Source: an uncultured Clostridium sp.
GTDB taxonomy: Bacteria > Bacillota > Clostridia > Lachnospirales > Lachnospiraceae
Direction of reading: 5' to 3'
Assembly: GCA_900543885.1 (NCBI GenBank)
Contig: UQTA01000051.1
Location: 1-20,530, forward strand
Length of the DNA: 20,530 nucleotides
Made by a program: the position numbers and the translations under genes. Numbering within the stretch: position 1 is the stretch's first letter; the number at the start of each line of letters is the position of its first letter. This document shows positions 1-6,438 of the stretch, piece after piece. The notes beneath the pieces are model-generated. The model had not been told where the DNA came from. It saw only the letters and a list, made by a program, of their open reading frames with translations, and did not search any database.

Positions 1-346
<346 letters not shown>

Positions 347-427
347 AAAAGGTAAGGGAAACAAAAGGTTGTAGATATTCGGTAGTTCAATATGTGGTTT
401 TGAAGGTATGTATCAAGCTTTCAATAT

Positions 428-500
428 TCCTCGATAGCTCAGTCGGTAGAGCAAACGGCTGTTAACCGTTGGGTCGTAGGTTCGAGTCCTACTCGGGGAG
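428..500 (+). tRNA. tRNA-Asn (GTT)
   Basis: A full cloverleaf can be folded. The acceptor stem TCCTCGA (428-434) pairs with TCGGGGA (493-499) with one wobble, and the discriminator base is G500. The anticodon loop CTGTTAA carries GTT, which reads Asn codons. The T-arm is GTAGG-TTCGAGT-CCTAC. The 3' CCA is not encoded, so it must be added after transcription. It is the first of three tRNAs trailing the 23S gene in the same rrn operon. Confidence 0.96.
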
Positions 501-518
501 TTTTTTCGAAATTAGCAA

Positions 519-590
519 GGCCCCATGGTCAAGCGGTTAAGACATCGCCCTTTCACGGCGGTAACAGGGGTCCGAATCCCCTTGGGGTCA
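519..590 (+). tRNA. tRNA-Glu (TTC)
   Basis: The acceptor stem GGCCCCA (519-525) pairs with TGGGGTC (583-589) with one G-T pair, and the discriminator is A590. The anticodon loop CTTTCAC gives anticodon TTC (Glu). The T-arm is AGGGG-TCCGAAT-CCCCT. CCA is not encoded. It lies 18 bases after tRNA-Asn in the same transcript. Confidence 0.96.
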
Positions 591-603
591 TTTAATCAAA
601 TAT

Positions 604-674
604 GGCGACATAGCCAAGCGGTAAGGCAAAGGTCTGCAACACCTCTATCACCGGTTCGATTCCGGTTGTCGCCT
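604..674 (+). tRNA. tRNA-Cys (GCA)
   Basis: The acceptor stem GGCGACA (604-610) pairs perfectly with TGTCGCC (667-673), and the discriminator is T674. The anticodon loop CTGCAAC gives anticodon GCA (Cys). CCA is not encoded. It is the last gene of the rrn operon; a terminator follows six bases later. Confidence 0.96.
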
Positions 675-679
675 CTCTT

Positions 680-708
680 AAGAATCACAGAAATGTGGTT
701 CTTTTTTT
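680..708 (+). terminator. rrn operon terminator
   Basis: AAGAATCAC (680-688) pairs with GTGGTTCTT (695-703) around the loop AGAAAT, with one G-T pair. The stem runs into seven T residues. It ends the 23S-tRNA transcript just after tRNA-Cys. Confidence 0.85.
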
Positions 709-725
709 CTGCAGAAAATAGCCTC

Positions 726-754
726 TTTTCATATTTGAGTCAATATGGTACTAT
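726..754 (+). promoter_or_regulatory. candidate promoter for the exonuclease gene
   Basis: An extended -10 element (TGG followed by TACTAT, 746-754) sits 17 bases after a weak -35 match, TTTTCA (726-731). It lies between the rrn terminator and the exonuclease start, the only place a separate promoter for that gene could be. Neither hexamer is close to consensus. Confidence 0.4.
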
Positions 755-785
755 GTATAGGTAAAAAAGTTGACAGGATAAAGAC

Positions 786-1733
786 ATGAATTATATTGTA
801 TTTGATCTGGAATGGAACCAGAGTGCGGAGGGAAAAGAATGCTCCGTAGAGCATATGCCTTTTGAGATTATTGAGCTCGGGGCTGTAAAACTGAATGGAC
901 AGATGAAGCAGATAAGTGAGTTTCACCGTCTGGTGCGTCCAGAAGCTTATAAAGAAATGCATTTTAAAATATCAGAAGTGACGCACATGGATATGGAGGA
1001 GCTTTGTAAAAAGGGACAGCTGTTTCCAGTGGTGATGCAGGATTTTCTGAACTGGTGTGGAGAAGAATATATTTTCTGTACCTGGGGATCTATGGATCTG
1101 ACGGAACTGCAGCGAAATATGACTTATCATGGAATGGAGATCCCATTTCCGAAACCATTATTATATTATGATGTGCAGAAGCTGTATTCTCTGGAGTACT
1201 CTGATGGGAAGAGCCGTATTTCTTTAGACCATGCCATAGAGGAGCTTGAACTGGATCAGGAGCGCCCATTTCATCGGGCTTTAGATGATGCAGTCTATAC
1301 GGGACGAATACTGCGCTATATCCATATGGAGGAATATGGAAAATACATTTCTGTTGACTATTACAGGCTCCCTGAGCAGGGAAGTAGTTATCAGTTGAAG
1401 TTCCCAGAGTATTTCAAGTATGTTTCCGGAGAATTTGACTGTAAGGAAGAGATCCTTAAGGATAAAGAGATCGCAGATATTATATGTGTGAAATGTTCCA
1501 GGATGCTGCGGAAAAAGATACGCTGGTTTTCTTATGGACAGCGGTTTTATTTTGCTCTTGGCATTTGTCCGGAACATGGTTATATGAAAGGGAAGATCCG
1601 GGTAAAAAAGTCAGAAAGAGATCTGTATTATGCAGTAAAGACCATTAAGTCAGTGGGAGAAGAAGCACTGCCTATGCTGGTCCAGAAAAGAGAAGATAAT
1701 AAAAAGAAAAAAAAGAATCCGTCGAAACAGTAA
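786..1733 (+). CDS. DEDDh-family 3'-5' exonuclease with C-terminal Cys/His cluster
   Basis: A 315-residue protein of the DnaQ-like exonuclease superfamily (two-metal-ion 3'-5' hydrolysis of DNA or RNA). The ExoI motif is FDLEW (D7, E9), ExoII is around WGSMDL (D104), and ExoIII is HRALDD (H163, D168), which makes it the DEDDh type. Residues 230-265 carry C234-x2-C237 and C261-x2-H264, which resembles a zinc-binding knuckle and is not part of the minimal exonuclease fold. The tail is Lys-rich because it is encoded by the A-tract of the terminator. The substrate cannot be told from sequence; KapD-like and RNA-directed members look similar. The start is ATG 786, with only a weak purine stretch upstream. 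It appears to be monocistronic, between the rrn terminator and its own. Confidence 0.85.
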   Translation: MNYIVFDLEWNQSAEGKECSVEHMPFEIIELGAVKLNGQMKQISEFHRLVRPEAYKEMHFKISEVTHMDMEELCKKGQLFPVVMQDFLNWCGEEYIFCTWGSMDLTELQRNMTYHGMEIPFPKPLLYYDVQKLYSLEYSDGKSRISLDHAIEELELDQERPFHRALDDAVYTGRILRYIHMEEYGKYISVDYYRLPEQGSSYQLKFPEYFKYVSGEFDCKEEILKDKEIADIICVKCSRMLRKKIRWFSYGQRFYFALGICPEHGYMKGKIRVKKSERDLYYAVKTIKSVGEEALPMLVQKREDNKKKKKNPSKQ

Positions 1734-1751
1734 AATGACGGATTCTTTTTT
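1711..1751. terminator. bidirectional terminator overlapping the exonuclease stop codon
   Basis: AAAAGAATCCGTC (1711-1723) pairs with GACGGATTCTTTT (1737-1749), and Ts continue to 1752. The TAA stop (1731-1733) lies in the 13-base loop. The left side is preceded by a long A-tract (1701-1714), so the minus-strand transcript also ends in stem plus T-tract. It can therefore serve the exonuclease on + and the response regulator on minus. Confidence 0.85.
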
Positions 1752-1764
1752 TGACATTTATTCT

Positions 1765-1832
1765 GTTACAGTTCAACCTTGCATCTTCTTGCCTGCTTAC
1801 AGCGGACAAGAAGATTTAGGCTGAACTGTAAC
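1765..1832 (-). mobile_element. 68-bp MITE-like inverted-repeat element (copy A) with 8-bp flanking duplication
   Basis: The terminal arms 1765-1779 (GTTACAGTTCAACCT) and 1818-1832 (AGGCTGAACTGTAAC) are inverted repeats with one mismatch. An inner stem, ATCTTCTTG (1783-1791) with CAAGAAGAT (1807-1815), makes the element almost one long hairpin. The identical octamer TTTATTCT flanks it at 1757-1764 and 1833-1840, as expected for a target-site duplication. It has no coding capacity. Read on the minus strand, it matches copy B (6037-6187) except for about 83 bp missing internally. The insertion lies just beyond the stop codon of the response regulator, which remains intact. Confidence 0.8.
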
Positions 1833-1833
1833 T

Positions 1834-2526
1834 TTATTCTTCACGCATACGATAGCCAACGCCGATTTCTGTAAATATGTATTGTGGTTCTGCCGGATTT
1901 TCTTCCAGTTTGCGGCGGATATGGGCCATATTTACCCGGAGGATCTGGTTGTCACTGTCCGCATAAGGACCCCAGATCTTTGTGATAATGGATTCGTAGG
2001 TCATGACCCGGCCTGCATTCTGTGCAAGAAGACATACCAGTTTGTACTCGATCTGAGTTAAGTGGATCTCCTGGTCTTTTACTTTTACCAGACGGCGCTC
2101 AAAGTCTACTAACAGATCACCAACCTGATATTTGGTGCTGCCAATGTGCTGGTTGCGCTGGGAATGACGCAGGGCAGTACGGATACGAGCCAGAAGTTCT
2201 CCGGTACCAAAAGGCTTGGTCAGGTAATCGTCAGCGCCCAGATCAAGAGCTGCGATCTTGCTCTTTTCAAGAGTTCGTGCGGAGATAACGATAATAGGTG
2301 TAATGCTCCAGGAGCGTACCTGTTCGATCAGTTTTAAGCCGTCCATATCCGGTAAGCCTAAATCTAACAGGATCACATCCGGGTGTTCAGAAGTGATGTA
2401 CTGCAGACCTTCTTTTCCTGTATTTGCGCTGATCACGCGGTAGCCCTGAGGCTCTAAAATATGTTCAATAAAACTGCAGATATTTTTTTCATCTTCAATA
2501 ATGATAATGGTTGCTTTTGTAGTCAT
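1834..2526 (-). CDS. KdpE-like response regulator (OmpR/PhoB family)
   Basis: A 230-residue two-component regulator. The receiver domain occupies about 1-120 with acidic pocket E11/D12, phospho-acceptor D55 in VILLDLGLPD, S82, and K104 in LTKPF. A winged-helix DNA-binding domain of OmpR type fills about 130-230 and ends in GVGYRM. ATG 2526 is chosen because GGAAGGAG lies 8 bases before it; an in-frame TTG at 2532 overlaps the kinase stop and is too close to that ribosome binding site. It starts two bases after the kinase stop, so the pair is translationally coupled. The sequence style is KdpE-like, but no kdpFABC genes are in the window, so potassium control is only inference. A MITE-like element sits immediately downstream. 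Confidence 0.88.
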   Translation of the reverse strand: MTTKATIIIIEDEKNICSFIEHILEPQGYRVISANTGKEGLQYITSEHPDVILLDLGLPDMDGLKLIEQVRSWSITPIIVISARTLEKSKIAALDLGADDYLTKPFGTGELLARIRTALRHSQRNQHIGSTKYQVGDLLVDFERRLVKVKDQEIHLTQIEYKLVCLLAQNAGRVMTYESIITKIWGPYADSDNQILRVNMAHIRRKLEENPAEPQYIFTEIGVGYRMREE

Positions 2527-2528
2527 GA

Positions 2529-3650
2529 TCAATACTCCTTCCAGTCAGGTAAGCTAAAAGTAAACATGGCACCGTCTGCGTGGTTTGCTGCCTGTATTGT
2601 GCCGCCATGGGCATTAATAATGGTTTTGCAGATAGAGAGTCCGATTCCCATTCCTTTGTGGCTGTCACCGGATTCGTTGGTAGAGACACCGCCGCCGTCA
2701 AAAAGGGTTGGAAGACGTTTGGGGTCGATACCTTTTCCATAGTCTTTAATAGTGATATAAAGGATCTTATGATCTGTGGACACTTTTAATTCGATAGGTT
2801 TTGCACTGCCGGAATGAAAATAAGCATTCTCCAGAAGATTGTTGATGACCTGCTCAATCAGCATGGCGTCCATAGGAACCATGATAAAGGTGTCTGGGAC
2901 ATGGACTTTAACTGGTACATTGGGAAAACGCTTGTGGAAACGCTGTACTGCTTCTGAAATAACTTCTTCTAAAGATTCATCTGTCTTATTTACAGAGTTC
3001 ATACCCTGGTTATCCTGGATACGTGTAACAGAAAGAAGATTTTCTACCATGTTTAAAAGCCACTGCGCATCTTCTTCAATATTTTGGATCAGTTTACGCT
3101 TTTCACCGGATGACATTTCGTTTTCATGCTCTAAATATGTAGAACTGGAACCGATAATCGTGGTAAGCGGTGTACGCAGGTCATGAGACATGGCGCGCAG
3201 CAGATTGGCACGCATGGTTTCCTTTTCAGCCTGCATCAGCATACGGTCCTTTTCCTGGATCTGTGCACTCTGCTTGGAAAGCATGATACAGATACTGCTG
3301 GTAAAGCAGGAAATAAAGGTCATTCCCACAAAGGTAAGTGGGTATCCGCTCAGTGTGAAATTCAGGGTCATATAAGGATACGTATATGCATAATTGACCC
3401 AGAATACACTGTAAATAGAAGCAACAATACCGGCGCTGTAGCATTTCGTATAGCGGGCATGGAGCAGGATTGCCAGAATGTAGATGATCGATACATTAAT
3501 GGCATTTCCGCTGAGATGAAAGAGCGCGTTGGCTGTCAGTGTAGCAACAGTCATGCAGGCAACCGTTATAGGAAGGGTGTGCAGCATGTTGAAAAATGTG
3601 TCCTTAAACTGACCGGGTAATTTTTTCAGAGAATCTTTTTTTAGAACCAT
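2529..3650 (-). CDS. KdpD-like sensor histidine kinase lacking the N-terminal KdpD domain
   Basis: A 373-residue membrane histidine kinase, partner of the downstream regulator. Four hydrophobic segments lie in about residues 28-123 (a DUF4118-like sensor region). The dimerisation/phospho-acceptor motif MSHDLRTPL (H156) follows, then the ATPase domain with N-box NNLLENA, G1 DYGKGI and G2 GMGIGLS. Full-length KdpD is near 900 residues with cytoplasmic KdpD and USP-like domains before the membrane part; those are absent here, so this is the short KdpD C-terminal type. The longest reading frame begins at GTG 3659, but GAGGTGA lies just upstream of ATG 3650, so the ATG is preferred. It is the first gene of a two-gene operon with its own promoter. 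The stimulus is unknown. Confidence 0.87.
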   Translation of the reverse strand: MVLKKDSLKKLPGQFKDTFFNMLHTLPITVACMTVATLTANALFHLSGNAINVSIIYILAILLHARYTKCYSAGIVASIYSVFWVNYAYTYPYMTLNFTLSGYPLTFVGMTFISCFTSSICIMLSKQSAQIQEKDRMLMQAEKETMRANLLRAMSHDLRTPLTTIIGSSSTYLEHENEMSSGEKRKLIQNIEEDAQWLLNMVENLLSVTRIQDNQGMNSVNKTDESLEEVISEAVQRFHKRFPNVPVKVHVPDTFIMVPMDAMLIEQVINNLLENAYFHSGSAKPIELKVSTDHKILYITIKDYGKGIDPKRLPTLFDGGGVSTNESGDSHKGMGIGLSICKTIINAHGGTIQAANHADGAMFTFSLPDWKEY

Positions 3651-3679
3651 AGGATTCACCTCGATCTATATTCAACTGT

Positions 3680-3708
3680 ATTATAATCGATTCTTGCTGT
3701 AAGCGCAA
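3680..3708 (-). promoter_or_regulatory. promoter of the kinase-regulator operon
   Basis: Read on the minus strand: -35 TTGCGC (3703-3708), a 17-base spacer, and a perfect -10 TATAAT (3680-3685). It lies about 30 bases upstream of the kinase start, in the gap between the carboxypeptidase stop and the kinase. Confidence 0.75.
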
Positions 3709-3742
3709 TGTAGGGGAGTCAGTATCATGGTTTCCAAAATAC

Positions 3743-5290
3743 TTAACGGGAAAAAGGCCATTTTTTGTGAGGTCGTTTTATTTTGCGCTTTTGTTTTTGG
3801 TACGATGGGGAAGAACTTCGTTTCTGGGACAGCATCTGATCAAAATCAGAGGATGAATAGCCGATATCTTCCAGACGTTCCAGACGGCGTTTACGGCGCA
3901 GGAGCAGGTCTTCTTTTTCTTTCCTGTGAGAATGGAGAAGGAAAAAGAGAATGACTCCAATGGCGGTAAGGCTAAGAGCGCAGATTCCAACTAAGATAAA
4001 GGGAAATTCTTTACCTGTCTGGGAGGAAGCAGCAGAACGGCCAGCTGAAGCCTGAGAGCGGGCATTAACAGTATCAGATGTGTCAGACTGGGGTGAAACA
4101 ACGGGATCAGAAGCCTGAGTGCTGTGATTGGCTGCTTTTGGGATGATCTGACCTGCAGAACATAAATAAACCTGTCCGATGGAATGACCGTCATATTGGT
4201 AAAGAATACGGGCAATTGCGGTATCTGGGGCATTTTCATCCAGTTCATAGGAAAGAGAAGATTCCGTATCTGAGAAATCTGCGTCTTTTGGAATGACAAT
4301 CAGACTGTTTTTGTCTAATTCAAGAGAAATATTGTCTTGGGCAGTCATGCCGCCGATGGTCATATCATTATCCAGAGCCTTATAAGTGGTTTCGTGGTCA
4401 GCTGCCTTTAAGATCTGGAAACGGTCGAAACCAAAGTCCAGTAAAGCTTTTGTATCAGGATAATGAGTCTGATGACCATTTAACACAACAGCAATCAGAG
4501 TCATGTCATTTCTCTGAGCGCAGGTCACAAGAGTATTGCCTGCAATGGAAGTATAGCCGGTTTTTCCTGCAAAAGCTCCCGGATAGTAAACAGAAGTATT
4601 TTTCACCAGCATGCGGTGGTGATTTGCTACATATCCCCCTTCTGGATTACGTTTAGTAGGAGGCAATTTGTAATTGCGTGCACCATCGATCTCTAAAAAG
4701 TCAGGATTCTGGATCGCTGCTCTGGCGATCAGGGCCATGTCATGGGCAGTAGTATAGTGGTTTTCATCGTTTAAGCCGCTTGGATTGGTAAAATGGCTTC
4801 CTGTGCAGCCAAGGCTTTCTGCTGTCTGGTTCATAAGCTCTGCAAAGGCTTCTCTGGAGCCGCTTACATGGCAGGCAAGTGCATTTGCACTTTCATTGGC
4901 AGAAGCCAGCATAAGGGCATACAGACAATCACGGACGGTAAGAACATCTCCTTCGTCAATTCCAGCAGTACTGCTGCCGGCTTCCACATTGTAGACATCA
5001 TCGTGTGAAAAGGTTACTTCTTCGTCCAGACTGCAGTGTTCCAGGACGATCAGGGCAGTAAGTATTTTGGTGATACTGGCCGGGTAATAAGGCTGATCAG
5101 CATTTTTAGCAAAAAGAACCGTTCCGGTCTGAGCTTCCATAAGGATGCCGCCGTCTGCTTCGATCGAGACAGCAGACGGCCAGGAAGACGCGGCCAGAGC
5201 GGTTCTTGTACATATAAAGAGTATGAAGTAAATACTGAGGATCGAAAAAAGGATCCGTTTTATAAAAATCATAGATTTCCCATATTTCAT
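3743..5290 (-). CDS. dac: D-alanyl-D-alanine carboxypeptidase (PBP5/DacA-DacF type) with C-terminal TM and basic tail
   Basis: A 515-residue serine DD-carboxypeptidase (peptidase family S11) that trims the terminal D-Ala of peptidoglycan stem peptides outside the membrane. A signal sequence spans about 1-34. The three penicillin-binding motifs are present: S72-I-T-K75, S130-A-N132 and K243-T-G245. A PBP5 C-terminal beta domain fills about 290-385, then a Ser/Thr/Gln-rich linker. Instead of the usual amphipathic anchoring helix, there is a predicted transmembrane segment at about 429-452 and a cytoplasmic tail of some 60 residues, very rich in Lys and Arg. It starts 12 bases after the lit-like gene; AGGAG overlaps that junction, so the two form an operon. 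No clear terminator is seen after it. Confidence 0.93.
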   Translation of the reverse strand: MKYGKSMIFIKRILFSILSIYFILFICTRTALAASSWPSAVSIEADGGILMEAQTGTVLFAKNADQPYYPASITKILTALIVLEHCSLDEEVTFSHDDVYNVEAGSSTAGIDEGDVLTVRDCLYALMLASANESANALACHVSGSREAFAELMNQTAESLGCTGSHFTNPSGLNDENHYTTAHDMALIARAAIQNPDFLEIDGARNYKLPPTKRNPEGGYVANHHRMLVKNTSVYYPGAFAGKTGYTSIAGNTLVTCAQRNDMTLIAVVLNGHQTHYPDTKALLDFGFDRFQILKAADHETTYKALDNDMTIGGMTAQDNISLELDKNSLIVIPKDADFSDTESSLSYELDENAPDTAIARILYQYDGHSIGQVYLCSAGQIIPKAANHSTQASDPVVSPQSDTSDTVNARSQASAGRSAASSQTGKEFPFILVGICALSLTAIGVILFFLLHSHRKEKEDLLLRRKRRLERLEDIGYSSSDFDQMLSQKRSSSPSYQKQKRKIKRPHKKWPFSR

Positions 5291-5302
5291 ATAAGATAAC
5301 TC

Positions 5303-5995
5303 CTATTTACGGCGTTTGTTTTTCAGGGTCATGATCAGGCAGATGCCAAAAAGGACCAGCGAGAGCGTACCGAAAAGGAATGCAATGCGTCCGGCAGTAT
5401 CCATGAAAAAGCCTTCAGGTACAATATTGATCAGCATATCTGTGGATGGGTCCAGGATCCAGAGATCATTGTTGAAAAACATATGGTGGAAAATAATAAA
5501 ATATTTTGTAAAGTTTGTGGATATAACAGCAGCCAGTGCTGCGATCACTGCAAAAAACAGTCCTGTTCCCATGCAAAGGGAAGAAGGAAGGAGAGTACGC
5601 AGGTCAGCCTTTGAAAGGATCATAAACAGAAGCATGATCACGCAGACTGCCAGACAGATCCGGCGCAGGACAATGGCTTTTAAAAACAGTTCCTGAACAT
5701 CTTCCATATGTGCGATCTCCCGTTCATTGAAAAACTCACGAGTCTCACCGCCCATGCGGGTAGTAACATGGAGGTCAGCACGTTTTCCTTTTAAATATGC
5801 CATCATCTGATCTGTAACATCTAACAGATCATCCATGGTCATAGAAGGAAGATCATCTAAAACCTGGTATTTGGTGTATTCTTTTTCAAAGTATCCGGGA
5901 GTCCAGTAAACGACGGCTTCCACTGAGGTGAAAAAAAGAATGATCATAAGACAGAATGCGGTAAGGATACCGGCAAAGCGTTGAAGTGATTTCAT
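5303..5995 (-). CDS. lit: TIGR01906/DUF1461 membrane protein, probable lipoprotein intramolecular transacylase (Lit)
   Basis: A 230-residue integral membrane protein with hydrophobic segments at about 8-30, 106-128, 138-160 and 203-224. It carries the family hallmarks FFNEREIAHMEDV (H96) and FHHMFFNNDLWILDP (H170/H171) followed by NIVPEGFF. Members of this family characterised in low-G+C Firmicutes move an acyl chain within diacyl lipoproteins to give the lyso form, and two conserved histidines are implicated; assignment here is by motif recall, not search. The start has a strong AAGGAGG eight bases upstream of the ATG. It is the first gene of an operon with the DD-carboxypeptidase. The MITE-like copy B lies only 42 bases upstream, and no good promoter is seen between them. 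Confidence 0.78.
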   Translation of the reverse strand: MKSLQRFAGILTAFCLMIILFFTSVEAVVYWTPGYFEKEYTKYQVLDDLPSMTMDDLLDVTDQMMAYLKGKRADLHVTTRMGGETREFFNEREIAHMEDVQELFLKAIVLRRICLAVCVIMLLFMILSKADLRTLLPSSLCMGTGLFFAVIAALAAVISTNFTKYFIIFHHMFFNNDLWILDPSTDMLINIVPEGFFMDTAGRIAFLFGTLSLVLFGICLIMTLKNKRRK

Positions 5996-6036
5996 GGTGG
6001 CTGCCTCCTTTTTGGAAGATAAGATGTAAAATTCCT

Positions 6037-6187
6037 GTTACAGTTCAGCCTTGCGAAGATTTAGTGTCAAAAATACATTGAAAACTTGTTTTCATAAGTG
6101 CTTTTGGCACTAGATCTTCATAAGGCAGACGCCCAAAGCTTCTTGTCCGCTGCAAGCGGGCAAGAAGATGCAAGGCTGAACTGTAAT
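6037..6187 (+). mobile_element. 151-bp MITE-like inverted-repeat element (copy B) with 8-bp near-duplication
   Basis: The ends are perfect 17-bp inverted repeats: 6038-6054 (TTACAGTTCAGCCTTGC) and 6170-6186; the outermost pair G6037/T6187 is degenerate. Flanks are AAATTCCT (6029-6036) and AAATTTCT (6188-6195), 7 of 8 identical. Inside are two hairpins: 6055-6072 with 6102-6119 (18 bp with two G-T pairs, enclosing a further 6-bp stem at 6079-6094), and 6139-6150 with 6156-6167. There is no coding potential. The right half is nearly identical to copy A read in reverse. Confidence 0.8.
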
Positions 6188-6204
6188 AAATTTCTCTAAA
6201 TACA

Positions 6205-6249
6205 AAGAAAAGCCCAACCCCGCAGCTTCTGGTATCTGCAAAGTCAGAC
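6205..6249 (-). terminator. terminator of the minus-strand tRNA-Lys
   Basis: On the minus strand, GTCTGACTTTGCAG (6236-6249) pairs along 14 positions, counting G-T pairs, with CTGCGGGGTTGGGC (6212-6225), followed by TTTTCTTT. It is homologous to the terminator of the + strand copy at 7663-7706, and at least one position changes from T-G to C-G while pairing is kept. Confidence 0.85.
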
Positions 6250-6256
6250 CTTTGAG

Positions 6257-6329
6257 TGCGCCTTCAGGGACTCGAACCCTGGACAAATAGATTAAGAGTC
6301 TACTGCTCTACCAACTGAGCTAAAGGCGC
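6257..6329 (-). tRNA. tRNA-Lys (CTT), minus-strand copy
   Basis: The acceptor stem is GCGCCTT/AAGGCGC with discriminator A, the anticodon loop is CTCTTAA with anticodon CTT (Lys), and the T-arm is CAGGG-TTCGAGT-CCCTG. All 73 bases are identical to the + strand copy at 7583-7655. It has its own consensus promoter and terminator. CCA is not encoded. Confidence 0.97.
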
Positions 6330-6361
6330 ATGCCTATGTGTTTTTGAATGACACGATAGAC

Positions 6362-6390
6362 ATTATAATAGATATCAAAAGACCTGTCAA
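6362..6390 (-). promoter_or_regulatory. consensus promoter of minus-strand tRNA-Lys
   Basis: On the minus strand: perfect TTGACA (6385-6390), a 17-base spacer, and perfect TATAAT (6362-6367), about 33 bases upstream of the mature tRNA 5' end. Confidence 0.92.
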
Positions 6391-6438
6391 GACTTTTTTG
6401 AAAAATTTTGAGTTTTCACAAGGCTGAATTTGATTGTT

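Noticed and set aside
525..764. 79-codon open frame on the + strand
   Set aside because: It runs through tRNA-Glu, tRNA-Cys and the rrn terminator, so it is a by-product of RNA gene sequence.
2022..3620. Several 60-145 codon + strand frames opposite the kinase and regulator
   Set aside because: They are antisense shadows of two clear minus-strand genes, without ribosome binding sites or family motifs.
6042..6070. Possible outward promoter inside element B for lit (TTGACA on the minus strand)
   Set aside because: At 17-base spacing the -10 would be TGAACT, which is too far from TATAAT.
6419..6430. CAAGGCTGAA matching the end of the MITE-like elements
   Set aside because: Only 10 bases match, there is no partner arm nearby and no flanking repeat; chance or an old remnant cannot be told apart.
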